This document shows positions 25,974 to 33,923 of a stretch of 61,798 nt of DNA, piece by piece (within the stretch, counting starts at the first letter, position 1; the number at the start of each line of letters is the position of its first letter). The stretch is from an uncultured Bacteroidales bacterium. GTDB taxonomy: Bacteria; Bacteroidota; Bacteroidia; Bacteroidales; WCHB1-69. Location of the stretch: assembly GCA_946409645.1 (NCBI GenBank), contig CAMJXE010000010.1, forward strand, positions 1 to 61,798, read 5' to 3'. The position numbers were made by a program, and so were the translations under genes. The notes below the pieces were generated by a model. The model was not told the DNA's origin. It did no database searches and saw nothing but the letters and a program-made list of their open reading frames with translations.

Positions 25974-28733
25974 TTATTCCTCATCGAACAGGCCCAATTG
26001 CAATCCTCCACCGTCATTGTCGGTCGGCATGTCGGTTTTGTCGGCGGAGATGGTGTCGAAGATGTCTTTGGCGATCTCTTCATCAACGGAGGTGACAGGT
26101 TCCACATCGTCGGGCAATTCGGGTTCGGGCTCTTCATCTGGTTCGTCATACGGTAGCGGGTCAATGAACTTCACAGACTGGATGTCGTTGAAACTGAGAC
26201 GCTTACCTTTTGCACGGGCGGTGGAGAGATCGACGTATTCAGCGCAAGGAATGGTCGTTATAGTGTCGGTTTCGGCCTTCTTTTCGCGGTAGGTCACGTT
26301 GATTTGCGGCAGATAATCGATAGAGTAAGCCACGAGCTTTGCGGTGCCGTCGGTGGGGTAGAAATCAACCTTTTTCATCAAGACATCCGGTTGGAACCGC
26401 TTGATGAAGTATTTTTTCTCCTTTTTGAGGAGATAGACGGCGGTGATGATCATGGAGGGTTTCCACTTGCGGATGATGTCCAAATCATCTTCAAAATGGA
26501 TGGAGGTTTCATAACCAGTGATACGGTAGTTTCCTGATTTATATACGGTTATGATTTTTTCGTCCTCGTGGAAGGATCCAATCAGTTCGCCACGGCCGTC
26601 ATTGTTGAGTCGCATCACGGCCGATTCGAAATAGACATCGATGGCACTGAGCGTGGAGATGCCCTTCTGCGCCAAGGTGATGTTGGCTACGGGGTAGCGT
26701 GTGACGATATTGCCTAATGCGGCGCGGTTTTTCACGGCTAATGTGCCGAAATCGAAGTCGAACTCGCGTTTTTTGAGCTTGGGTTTCGGCTTGAGCTTCA
26801 CGCGCACCACTTCAGCCTCGCCGTTCGGATTGGAGGTGAAGTAGAGCACCTTGGCATTGGAGTTGCCCTTCACCAAGTCGTATTTCTTGTCGCGGGTGAC
26901 ACCGCCCACGTTGAACCGTTTCGCATATACGGGACCGTTCACGCCAGCGGAGTATATCATGTTGTAGATTTGGCGATCGTCGCCGCGGCGGAACACTTCC
27001 GCATGGATGATGTGCTTGCCCACGAAGTGCTTGTCGGACACCTTGCTGATGGAACATTCTCCGTTCTCAAGGAAGACGATGATGTCGTCCAGATCGGAGC
27101 AGAGACATGCGAATTCGACCTCTTCGTCTTTTTTCAGATTGGTGCCGATGAAGCCTTCCTTCTTGTTGACGTAGAGTTTCTGGTTAGCTACAGCCACCGT
27201 TGCGGCGTTGATGTTGTCGAAATTCTTGATCTCGGTAAGGCGTTTGTATTCAGCACCGTACTTCTTCTTTAATTGTATGAAGTAGTTGATGGCGAAATCT
27301 ACGAGATGGTCGAGGTGGTTTTGCACTTCGTCCATATTAACTTCGATTTCGGCAATCTTGTCCATGGCGGCCTTGATGTCGAATTTGGAGATTTTGCGCA
27401 CGGGCTTCTCGCAAAGTGCGAGGATGTCATCGCGGGTGATTTCTTGACGGAAAAGTTTGCGATAGGGGTCGAAGGCACGCTCGATGCGGTCGATCTGCAC
27501 GTCCCAAGAGTCGGCATCTTTTTCCAATTCCTTATAGATACGTTTTTCGAAGAAGATTTTCTCCAACGAAATCTTATGCCATTGCTGCCGAAGTTCGTCA
27601 AGCTCGATTTCCAGCTCTTTGCGCAGCAAGTTGAGAGTGTTTTCAGTATTGATGCGGAGAATGTCCTTGACGTTAGTGAAGACGGGTTTCCCGTTCCATA
27701 TCACGCAAGCGTTAGTGGAATAGGTGATTTCGCAGTCGGTGAAGGCGTATAGTGCGTCAATGGTCTGGTCGGGGGAGACGCCAGGTAGCAGATGGAGGTA
27801 GATTTCGGCCTGCGCAGCTGTGTTGTCGTCTATCTTTTTAATTTTCAGCTTCCCATTGTCAATGGCCTTGGTGATGGAATTGGTGGATTCGGAGATAAGG
27901 TCTTCAGTGGTGGTGCCGTAAGGTATCTCGTTGATTACCAATGTTTTGTTGTCAACAATGCTGATTTTAGCGCGGTTTCGGATTTTACCGCCCTGGGCAC
28001 CGTCGTTGTATTTGCTTACATCAATGGCGCCGCCCGTCGGGAAGTCGGGGTAAATTTCGAAATCCTCACCGCGCAGGATGTGCACGGAAGCGTCGATAAG
28101 TTCATTGAAGTTGTGGGGCAGAATCAGGGTGGACATACCCACGCCGATACCTTTCACGCCTTGAGCAAGCAGTAGAGGAAACTTGACGGGAAGCGCGATG
28201 GGTTCGCGGTTTCGGCCATCGTAGGAAACCTGCCATTCCGTGGTCTTGTGGTTGAAAACCACCTCCTTGGCAAAAGGAGTGAGGCGTGCCTCTATGTAAC
28301 GCGGCGCGGCAGCATCGTCGCCGGTAAGGATGTTGCCCCAGTTTCCTTGCGTGTCGATAAGCAGGTGTTTCTGCCCCATCTGAACGAGTGCGGCCCCAAT
28401 GGATTGATCGCCGTGCGGGTGGTACTTCATCGTGTTACCCACGATGTTGGCCACCTTGTTGAAACGACCGTCCTCCAGCTCGTCCATGGAATGGAGAATA
28501 CGGCGTTGCACGGGCTTCAGGCCGTCATAAACATCAGGGAAGGCGCGGTCGAGAATGACGTAGGAGGCGTAGTCCAAGTACCATTCGCGGTACATCGATT
28601 GTGCGAAAATCACCTTGTGCAAACCCGATTCGTCTTGGGTGGATAAGTCTGTATCTTCCTGAGGGACAATTATATCGCCACTTGAGGCGTCCATTTCCTC
28701 GTTCAATTCATCATCTTCAAATTCTTCTGCCAT
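25974..28733 (-). CDS. parC: DNA topoisomerase IV subunit A (ParC/GyrA family)
   Basis: 919 residues. Type IIA topoisomerase breakage-reunion subunit. The acidic N-terminal extension (about 1-35) is followed by YASYVILDRAFPDVYDGLKPVQRRIL, the resistance-determining region VGNTMKYHPHGDQSIGAAL, and the active-site tyrosine Y146 in APRYIEARLT. A coiled-coil tower region follows, then a C-terminal beta-pinwheel-like domain (about 530-830) that lacks the GyrA box QRRGGKG, supporting ParC over GyrA. A proline/acid-rich tail (DEPDEEPEPELPDD) ends the protein. The ParE partner is not in the window. Only a weak promoter-like TATCTTCG is seen upstream. Confidence 0.92.
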   Translation of the reverse strand: MAEEFEDDELNEEMDASSGDIIVPQEDTDLSTQDESGLHKVIFAQSMYREWYLDYASYVILDRAFPDVYDGLKPVQRRILHSMDELEDGRFNKVANIVGNTMKYHPHGDQSIGAALVQMGQKHLLIDTQGNWGNILTGDDAAAPRYIEARLTPFAKEVVFNHKTTEWQVSYDGRNREPIALPVKFPLLLAQGVKGIGVGMSTLILPHNFNELIDASVHILRGEDFEIYPDFPTGGAIDVSKYNDGAQGGKIRNRAKISIVDNKTLVINEIPYGTTTEDLISESTNSITKAIDNGKLKIKKIDDNTAAQAEIYLHLLPGVSPDQTIDALYAFTDCEITYSTNACVIWNGKPVFTNVKDILRINTENTLNLLRKELEIELDELRQQWHKISLEKIFFEKRIYKELEKDADSWDVQIDRIERAFDPYRKLFRQEITRDDILALCEKPVRKISKFDIKAAMDKIAEIEVNMDEVQNHLDHLVDFAINYFIQLKKKYGAEYKRLTEIKNFDNINAATVAVANQKLYVNKKEGFIGTNLKKDEEVEFACLCSDLDDIIVFLENGECSISKVSDKHFVGKHIIHAEVFRRGDDRQIYNMIYSAGVNGPVYAKRFNVGGVTRDKKYDLVKGNSNAKVLYFTSNPNGEAEVVRVKLKPKPKLKKREFDFDFGTLAVKNRAALGNIVTRYPVANITLAQKGISTLSAIDVYFESAVMRLNNDGRGELIGSFHEDEKIITVYKSGNYRITGYETSIHFEDDLDIIRKWKPSMIITAVYLLKKEKKYFIKRFQPDVLMKKVDFYPTDGTAKLVAYSIDYLPQINVTYREKKAETDTITTIPCAEYVDLSTARAKGKRLSFNDIQSVKFIDPLPYDEPDEEPEPELPDDVEPVTSVDEEIAKDIFDTISADKTDMPTDNDGGGLQLGLFDEE

Positions 28734-28788
28734 AGGTTTGGTTTTTCAAGCTGCGAAGATACGATTTTTTTCGATGAAAAGAGGAGAG

Positions 28789-28820
28789 GATGAAAAGACG
28801 AAAAGATGAAAAGATGAAAA
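28789..28820 (+). repeat. Octamer array upstream of parC
   Basis: Four consecutive 8-base units GATGAAAA, GACGAAAA, GATGAAAA, GATGAAAA run directly into the hairpin of the neighbouring terminator. They are purine-only on this strand except for T/C at one position. Confidence 0.7.
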
Positions 28821-28849
28821 AACGGGTACCGACATTGTCAATACCCGTT
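28817..28849 (-). terminator. Intrinsic terminator of giant T9SS gene 1
   Basis: AACGGGTA and TACCCGTT (28821-28828, 28842-28849), extended by GAC/GTC inside, form a stem followed on the minus strand by a T6 tract. It is about 85 bases beyond the stop at 28935, with an octamer array between. Confidence 0.8.
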
Positions 28850-28853
28850 CTTT

Positions 28854-28937
28854 TAGTTTAGGAGCTTACAAGTTTAGTAGTTTAACCTTGTAAACTGTTA
28901 AGCTACTAAGCTACTAAGCTACCAAACTACTAAACTA
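28854..28937 (-). repeat. Inverted octamer array starting at the stop codon of giant T9SS gene 1
   Basis: On the minus strand the stop TAG opens the series TAGTTTAG, TAGTTTGG, TAGCTTAG, TAGCTTAG, TAGCTTAA. After a short core the units return inverted (AAACTACTAAACT and AAGCTCCTAAACTA). The first 13-14 bases are a perfect reverse complement of the inverted part. Confidence 0.85.
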
Positions 28938-31900
28938 TTTTTTTACGAACGATTTCGTCACAGCACCCTGTTCCGTCGTCACACGCACGAAATACATGCC
29001 TGCGGCGAGGTTGGAGACGTTGATGGTGGTCGTTTCGGGAGTCATGGAGACGGTCTGCAACAACTTGCCGTAAATATCGAACACCTCAATGGCCTTAACC
29101 TGTACATTGTTCATTGTACATTGTACATTGACCACGTCGTTGGCGGGGTTCGGATAGAGGCTGATGCTGTTCAGCAGATAGTTGTCGATACCGCATAGTA
29201 TAATCATGTTCACAGGTGAAGTCCAATCGCTGGTCATGCCATTATCACAAATTGCTTGGACGCGAATCTGATAAGTTACATTGTATATGACATTTTCGAT
29301 TTGATAGTGGTTCACATTTACTGTTTCCGTAGTCCAGTCAGTGCTCTCAGTTTTGTATTGGACATTCCATTGTGACACGTTGTCATTTTCGTCCCAGACA
29401 ATTTGGTTGGTGTGTTCACCGTTGTCCAACGTAATTACGTGTAATCCTGTGGGCACATCGCACGGCTCCGGAGTGTCGTCGGGCAGCGTGCAGAAGGTCA
29501 TCGTTTCGCCATAGACGGTTCCGCTCGGAGTGGTGGCGTAGGCGCGGTAGTTGACACAGGTGTTGGGGCTCAGTCCGGTGAGAGTGTAGGTCAGAGTGTT
29601 GCCCATTAACGTCACTACAGGCGAGAAGTCGTTGTCGCTGGCAAGCTTCCATTCGAAGCCTTTCAGGACGATGGTCTGGTTGCCCACGTCGGTGATGGCG
29701 CCGTTCATCGTGCCTGCGGTTTGCGTGATGTCAGTGGCGGCGTAGGTCGCAACGGTCGGTTGGATAACGGGCAGCGGGGAGGTGAAGAAGTCGTAAGCAT
29801 TGGTCCAGCCGCTCTCGGCACCGTCGCCGCAGTCGGACTTCACACGCACCTGATAGACGGTCTCGGCCGTCAGGCCGGTGATGTCATACGAAGGCGTGGT
29901 GACGCTGATTTCGCTGCCCCAGTCGTTGGTGCCGGCTTGTCTGTATTGCAGTTTCCAGGCGGTTTCGTCGCCGCCGGCGGTCCAGGTAGCTGTTGCGGAG
30001 GTTTGCGTGATGTTGGTCACGGTGAGGCCGGTGGGCATGTTGCAGCCCGTGGGGATGATCTCCACCACGAAGTCGTCCAGATTCCACGACTCCCAAGAGC
30101 TGCTGTTGCTGTAGCGGAGGGCGATGCGGCCGTTGGTGGCGGTCACGTTGGAAAAGTCGAACGGTCCCATCTCATTGCCGTTGCCTGTGCTGTCGGTTCC
30201 GCGCGGACCGGGCAAGCCGCAGGTGCTCACGAGCTCGAAGGTGGTGGGATCGTTGAAGTTAGTCATCACACCTACTTCAAGGGTACCGGAACTGGGATTT
30301 GTGGAGGTGGCCCAGAAGTTGAGGCGCAGTTCGTGCACGTCGTTGGTGAACACCGGCAATACCAACATGGCGTTGGAACCCTTCAATTCGGTGGAGTTGA
30401 CGCCGGAGTGGCAGGAGGGTGCCCATCCGCAATAGACGAACGGTGAGCCGTAGGTGGCATCCACCACAGGTCTTGCCCAACACACGAAAGGCGTGTTGCC
30501 GCTGCCGACATAGTTCTCGAAATCTTCCGTCCAGGGAGTCGCCACGGTGATGGTGACAGGATCGCAGGTGGTGGTGAGGGAGAGGGCAGGGGAGAGCAGC
30601 GAGGAATCCGCACCGCAGAGGGATCCCACCTGGAAGGTGTATCCGGCGTCGCTGGTCAGCCCGGTGATGGTGATCGTGGTGTCTGTGGTGGTGTAGTAGC
30701 CGCTCTCGGTCCCCGTCATATACACGGCATACTGGTCGGTGTTGCCGCTCCACGAGAGGGAGATCTGGTTGTTCTGGATGTCGGCGGCAGTGACGTTGGA
30801 AGGCGGTGTACAGCTGGAGCAGGCGACATTCAGAATGAAGCCGGCCCCTGTGTTGTAACTGGAGGTGAAGTGAAGGGTGATGGGACCGGAGGCGGCCACA
30901 GCAATGTTGTTGTTAACACCGGTGATGTCGGCAATGATGGGGGTGCCGGTGCCGATACCGTCGTGGAAGTAGAGGTGGGATTCGCCGTAACCGTAAGAAC
31001 CCATACTCAGGTCACAGATACCAGTGATTTGCACACCGTTGCCCGCGGTGGCGGGATAAATCGTCAGCATGTAGTCGCAATAGGTGCTGTAATCGCCGTT
31101 AAAGCCGCCGTTGTCGCATATAATGGCTCCACAAGTGGTCATAGAATCGCTACCCAGTGTCCCGATGTTGAACACACCTGTCACCACATTCAATGGACCA
31201 ATCCATTCGCTTTGAGATTCACCACAGTCCGATTGTAAGTAAAAATCGTATGCCGTCAGGTTGGTCAGATCCGTCACAGTGTAAGGATTGGAATTTACGA
31301 CCAAAGCGGTGGCGGAATCGCTATTAAGAGTGAATCCAGACAAACCGTATTGGATGTTCCAAGTGGTGGCTTGACCCAATTCCACCCAACTCAAAGTTGC
31401 GCTGTCCGTGCCAACGCTTTCGGCAATGAATGAGTTGGGGTACATGCAATCAGGACGTTCTTCCAAAATGATGTCGTCAATGTAATAACCACAATCTGAC
31501 GAATTAGAGGCGCGGAAAGCGATGAACTTGCCGTTGCCGGTGTAGTTGACAAAGGAGACCATCTGGGCCTCGTAGGTGTAGCCGGAGAGGGCGGCGATGT
31601 CGATGGTGTCAATCACCACAAAGGTGGAATCGTTGGTCTTGTCGGTCATCACGCCGACTTCCAGCGTGCCGAGCGTGGCATAGCCATAGTTGGTGTGGCA
31701 GGCATAGAAGGAGATCAGCAGGTCGCTGGCGTTGAGGCTCTGGCCCAGCTCCGGCATTACCGCGATAACGTGGCAGTTAGGCGTGTAGTGGAAATCCAGG
31801 AAGTGGTCGCCGCTGTGGGCGTTCCAAGAAGCGTTGCCGATGTATGCGTAGTGGCTGCTATCGGAGGTAAGACGGTCCCAACAAGCGATGTAGGTGTCCT

Positions 31901-33665
31901 GAGGGGTGGCATAGAGACCGCTCTCAAAGCCTTCGGAATAAGGAAGTTGGGAAATAGGGCCGCAGTCCGTGCGGAAACTGGCGCTGACGGACGGATTGGA
32001 AAGTTCAGAACCGCAGTCGGACACGACGTAGAACTCGTATTGCGTGTTGGCGGTCAGATTGTAGATGTCCACGGTGGGTTCGCCGCTGACGGAGACCTCG
32101 GTATAAGGATCGGTGCTGCTTTGAGCCTTGTAGTACACGTTCCAAGAGGTGGCACTGCCGGCCTCGTTCCAGGTCAGGGTCGCTTCGTCGGTGGTGATGT
32201 TGGTGGCGGCCAAACCGTTAGGTTGGGCGCAGGCGACACCGTTCACCGTGATGTTATCGACGGCGGCGGCCAGATGGTTGTCACCATACAAGTTCCAGCC
32301 GTTGTTGTACCAATAGAAGACAATCTGCTTGGAAGTGCCGGCCACGTTGTTCAGGATCATGTCGAAATGGGTCCAGTTAGGTACATTGGCGACCTCTCCT
32401 AGATTGTGCAGCAGGGCGACGCCGCTGGGCTCCCCGCTGGTGGGGATATCAGTGCCGGCATTCAGCATATATACCTTCAGATAGTCGAATTCCATATAAT
32501 CGCTGGCTTCACCTTCCACTCTGTAATCGAAGGAGATGTGATATTCCAGTTCTTCTTGAGGGAAGATGACGTTGAAGACGGCGTAAGCGTCGGAAATGGT
32601 GTTAGTATAGACGTTTGTGGCACCGCTGTCAGGGGAGATGTAGATGGAGTGGCCGGTGCCGGTGGGGCCGTCAGCGGCGGGCAGACCGGCGGCGGCACCA
32701 TAGACCCACTGGTTGGGACCAGTGCCGGAGAAGGTGTAAGGTTCCAGTGCAACGATGGCATCGCCCTCAAAGTTTTCGAAATAGGGGAATGTGGCGGTAG
32801 GGGCGCTGGTGGAGAAATCCACTGAGTCGGCAGGGCTCACCTGGTTGTCGGAGCAGGTGACGGTGATGAAGGCACGGTAGTCTGTGGAGAAATCCAGATT
32901 CGTGAAAGTGAAGAAGGTGTCTGCGGTGATGGTGGACAGCACCTCAGAATCGTTGGTCAGATCTATCAGCGTGATGTTGTATGCACTGGCGGTGCCCACG
33001 GAGTTGGGCTGCCAACTGATGGTGATATCAGTGCCCATGATGTTGGCCACAGTCGGGTATTGCACAGGTGGACATCCTGCCGCCTGGCTGAGCGAGATGT
33101 CGTCAACGCGGATCATACAGTATGCTGTGACGGCCAGCTTGAGGGCGATATGTTGGCCCGTTCCAGTGTAATTGGAGAAGTAGGCCGTGTAATGCTCGTA
33201 CGTGCTGTTGGTGTTCGTCGGGATGATGGTCTGCACGGGGGTGAAGGTGGACATGTCCTCAGGATCGTCCATCACACCGACCACGAAATAGCCAGCTGTG
33301 GAGTTGACCCATCCCCAAAAGTCCAGAACCATGTCGCTCATGTTGAAGCTCGCGGACAATTCGGGGAAGATGAGGCAGGGCACCTGCGCGGCGGTGTCGC
33401 TGTACATATAGTTGTAAGACATCAGGTGGTAGTCACCAGAATGCGATGGGGCGTACATACCGCCGCTCGTGACTTGCGGGTAGAGGTTTCCGTTAGGCAT
33501 CACCGCCAACATGTTCCTGTAATAGCAGGAACTGAGGGAGCCGGTTTCGAAGCCTTCCGTAAAGGGCAGCGTAGTGATAGCACAATCATCCTGCGCTTGT
33601 ACCTTCGTTGTGAAACTAAAGCATGTCAGTAAACATAACATGCTGAAAATGAAAAATTTTCTCAT
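28935..33665 (-). CDS. Giant T9SS-secreted fibronectin-III/adhesin protein 1 (1576 aa)
   Basis: Start set at ATG 33665: it begins a clear signal peptide (MRKFFIFSMLCLLTCFSFTT, cleaved near VQAQ), and a -7 element at 33714 lies upstream. Longer in-frame readings come from a spacer repeat. The mature protein alternates MAM/cleaved-adhesin-like jelly-roll modules (starting LPFTEGFE, FPYFENFEG, LPYSEGFESG, TPWTEDFEN) with Cys-initiated FN3 modules (CPPVQYP, CAQPNGLAAT, CMYPNSF, CTPPSNV, CNMPTGL, CDVPTGL). One CUB-like module lies between (CGAIICDNGGFNGDYSTYCDY). The last 75 or so residues are a T9SS type A sorting domain: SISLYPNPANDVVNV, VFDIYGKLLQ, GMYFVRVTTEQG and KSFVKK. Predicted to be surface-exposed or secreted and protein- or glycan-binding; the ligand is unknown. 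Confidence 0.9.
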   Translation of the reverse strand: MRKFFIFSMLCLLTCFSFTTKVQAQDDCAITTLPFTEGFETGSLSSCYYRNMLAVMPNGNLYPQVTSGGMYAPSHSGDYHLMSYNYMYSDTAAQVPCLIFPELSASFNMSDMVLDFWGWVNSTAGYFVVGVMDDPEDMSTFTPVQTIIPTNTNSTYEHYTAYFSNYTGTGQHIALKLAVTAYCMIRVDDISLSQAAGCPPVQYPTVANIMGTDITISWQPNSVGTASAYNITLIDLTNDSEVLSTITADTFFTFTNLDFSTDYRAFITVTCSDNQVSPADSVDFSTSAPTATFPYFENFEGDAIVALEPYTFSGTGPNQWVYGAAAGLPAADGPTGTGHSIYISPDSGATNVYTNTISDAYAVFNVIFPQEELEYHISFDYRVEGEASDYMEFDYLKVYMLNAGTDIPTSGEPSGVALLHNLGEVANVPNWTHFDMILNNVAGTSKQIVFYWYNNGWNLYGDNHLAAAVDNITVNGVACAQPNGLAATNITTDEATLTWNEAGSATSWNVYYKAQSSTDPYTEVSVSGEPTVDIYNLTANTQYEFYVVSDCGSELSNPSVSASFRTDCGPISQLPYSEGFESGLYATPQDTYIACWDRLTSDSSHYAYIGNASWNAHSGDHFLDFHYTPNCHVIAVMPELGQSLNASDLLISFYACHTNYGYATLGTLEVGVMTDKTNDSTFVVIDTIDIAALSGYTYEAQMVSFVNYTGNGKFIAFRASNSSDCGYYIDDIILEERPDCMYPNSFIAESVGTDSATLSWVELGQATTWNIQYGLSGFTLNSDSATALVVNSNPYTVTDLTNLTAYDFYLQSDCGESQSEWIGPLNVVTGVFNIGTLGSDSMTTCGAIICDNGGFNGDYSTYCDYMLTIYPATAGNGVQITGICDLSMGSYGYGESHLYFHDGIGTGTPIIADITGVNNNIAVAASGPITLHFTSSYNTGAGFILNVACSSCTPPSNVTAADIQNNQISLSWSGNTDQYAVYMTGTESGYYTTTDTTITITGLTSDAGYTFQVGSLCGADSSLLSPALSLTTTCDPVTITVATPWTEDFENYVGSGNTPFVCWARPVVDATYGSPFVYCGWAPSCHSGVNSTELKGSNAMLVLPVFTNDVHELRLNFWATSTNPSSGTLEVGVMTNFNDPTTFELVSTCGLPGPRGTDSTGNGNEMGPFDFSNVTATNGRIALRYSNSSSWESWNLDDFVVEIIPTGCNMPTGLTVTNITQTSATATWTAGGDETAWKLQYRQAGTNDWGSEISVTTPSYDITGLTAETVYQVRVKSDCGDGAESGWTNAYDFFTSPLPVIQPTVATYAATDITQTAGTMNGAITDVGNQTIVLKGFEWKLASDNDFSPVVTLMGNTLTYTLTGLSPNTCVNYRAYATTPSGTVYGETMTFCTLPDDTPEPCDVPTGLHVITLDNGEHTNQIVWDENDNVSQWNVQYKTESTDWTTETVNVNHYQIENVIYNVTYQIRVQAICDNGMTSDWTSPVNMIILCGIDNYLLNSISLYPNPANDVVNVQCTMNNVQVKAIEVFDIYGKLLQTVSMTPETTTINVSNLAAGMYFVRVTTEQGAVTKSFVKK
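29102..29129 (-). repeat. In-gene heptamer array in the sorting domain of giant gene 1
   Basis: Plus-strand units GTACATT, GTTCATT, GTACATT, GTACATT lie inside the coding sequence; read in frame on the minus strand they give NVQCTMNNVQ. The same array sits at the same codons in the three sister genes. Confidence 0.85.
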
Positions 33666-33713
33666 AGTAGGGTTATTGTTGCTTGTTAAAAATGAATTGT
33701 TCATAACGTGTTG

Positions 33714-33721
33714 CAAAAGTA
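33714..33721 (-). promoter_or_regulatory. -7 element for giant T9SS gene 1
   Basis: Minus-strand TACTTTTG (TAnnTTTG) lies 49 bases upstream of the ATG at 33665. Its position argues against starts farther upstream. Confidence 0.6.
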
Positions 33722-33766
33722 CACTTTTTTTCGAGATAATGTGGTTTTTTTTGTGGATGGTTAATA

Positions 33767-33863
33767 GGCAAAAGTGAATAGTGAATAGTGAATAGTGAAT
33801 AGGCAATAGGGAAAAGTTGCGGACATCGCCAAAACGATTGCCTGTTACCTATTGCCTATTGCC
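33767..33863. repeat. Inverted heptamer array in the spacer between giant genes 1 and 2
   Basis: Exact 7-base units: GGCAAAA, four GTGAATA, GGCAATA and GGGAAAA, then a 20-base core (33816-33835, beginning GTTGCGG), then inverted units GATTGCC, TGTTACC, TATTGCC, TATTGCC. The architecture and core match the array at 45466-45640. Confidence 0.88.
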
Positions 33864-33871
33864 TGAAAACG

Positions 33872-33898
33872 AAAAAGGGGAACCCTTCCGAGCTCCCC
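33872..33898 (-). terminator. Intrinsic terminator of giant T9SS gene 2
   Basis: On the minus strand the hairpin GGGGAGCTC ... GGTTCCCC is followed by T5 and CGTTTT. Between it and the stop of the gene ending at 33924 lie short TAATTGA repeats (33899-33926). A near-identical terminator follows giant gene 4. Confidence 0.82.
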
Positions 33899-33923
33899 GT
33901 TAATTATCAATTATCAATTAGAA

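Noticed and set aside
33666..33806. 47-residue N-terminal extension of giant gene 1
   Set aside because: The extension translates the spacer repeat (HYSLFTIH-type sequence) and lies upstream of a -7 element. The signal peptide starts at ATG 33665.
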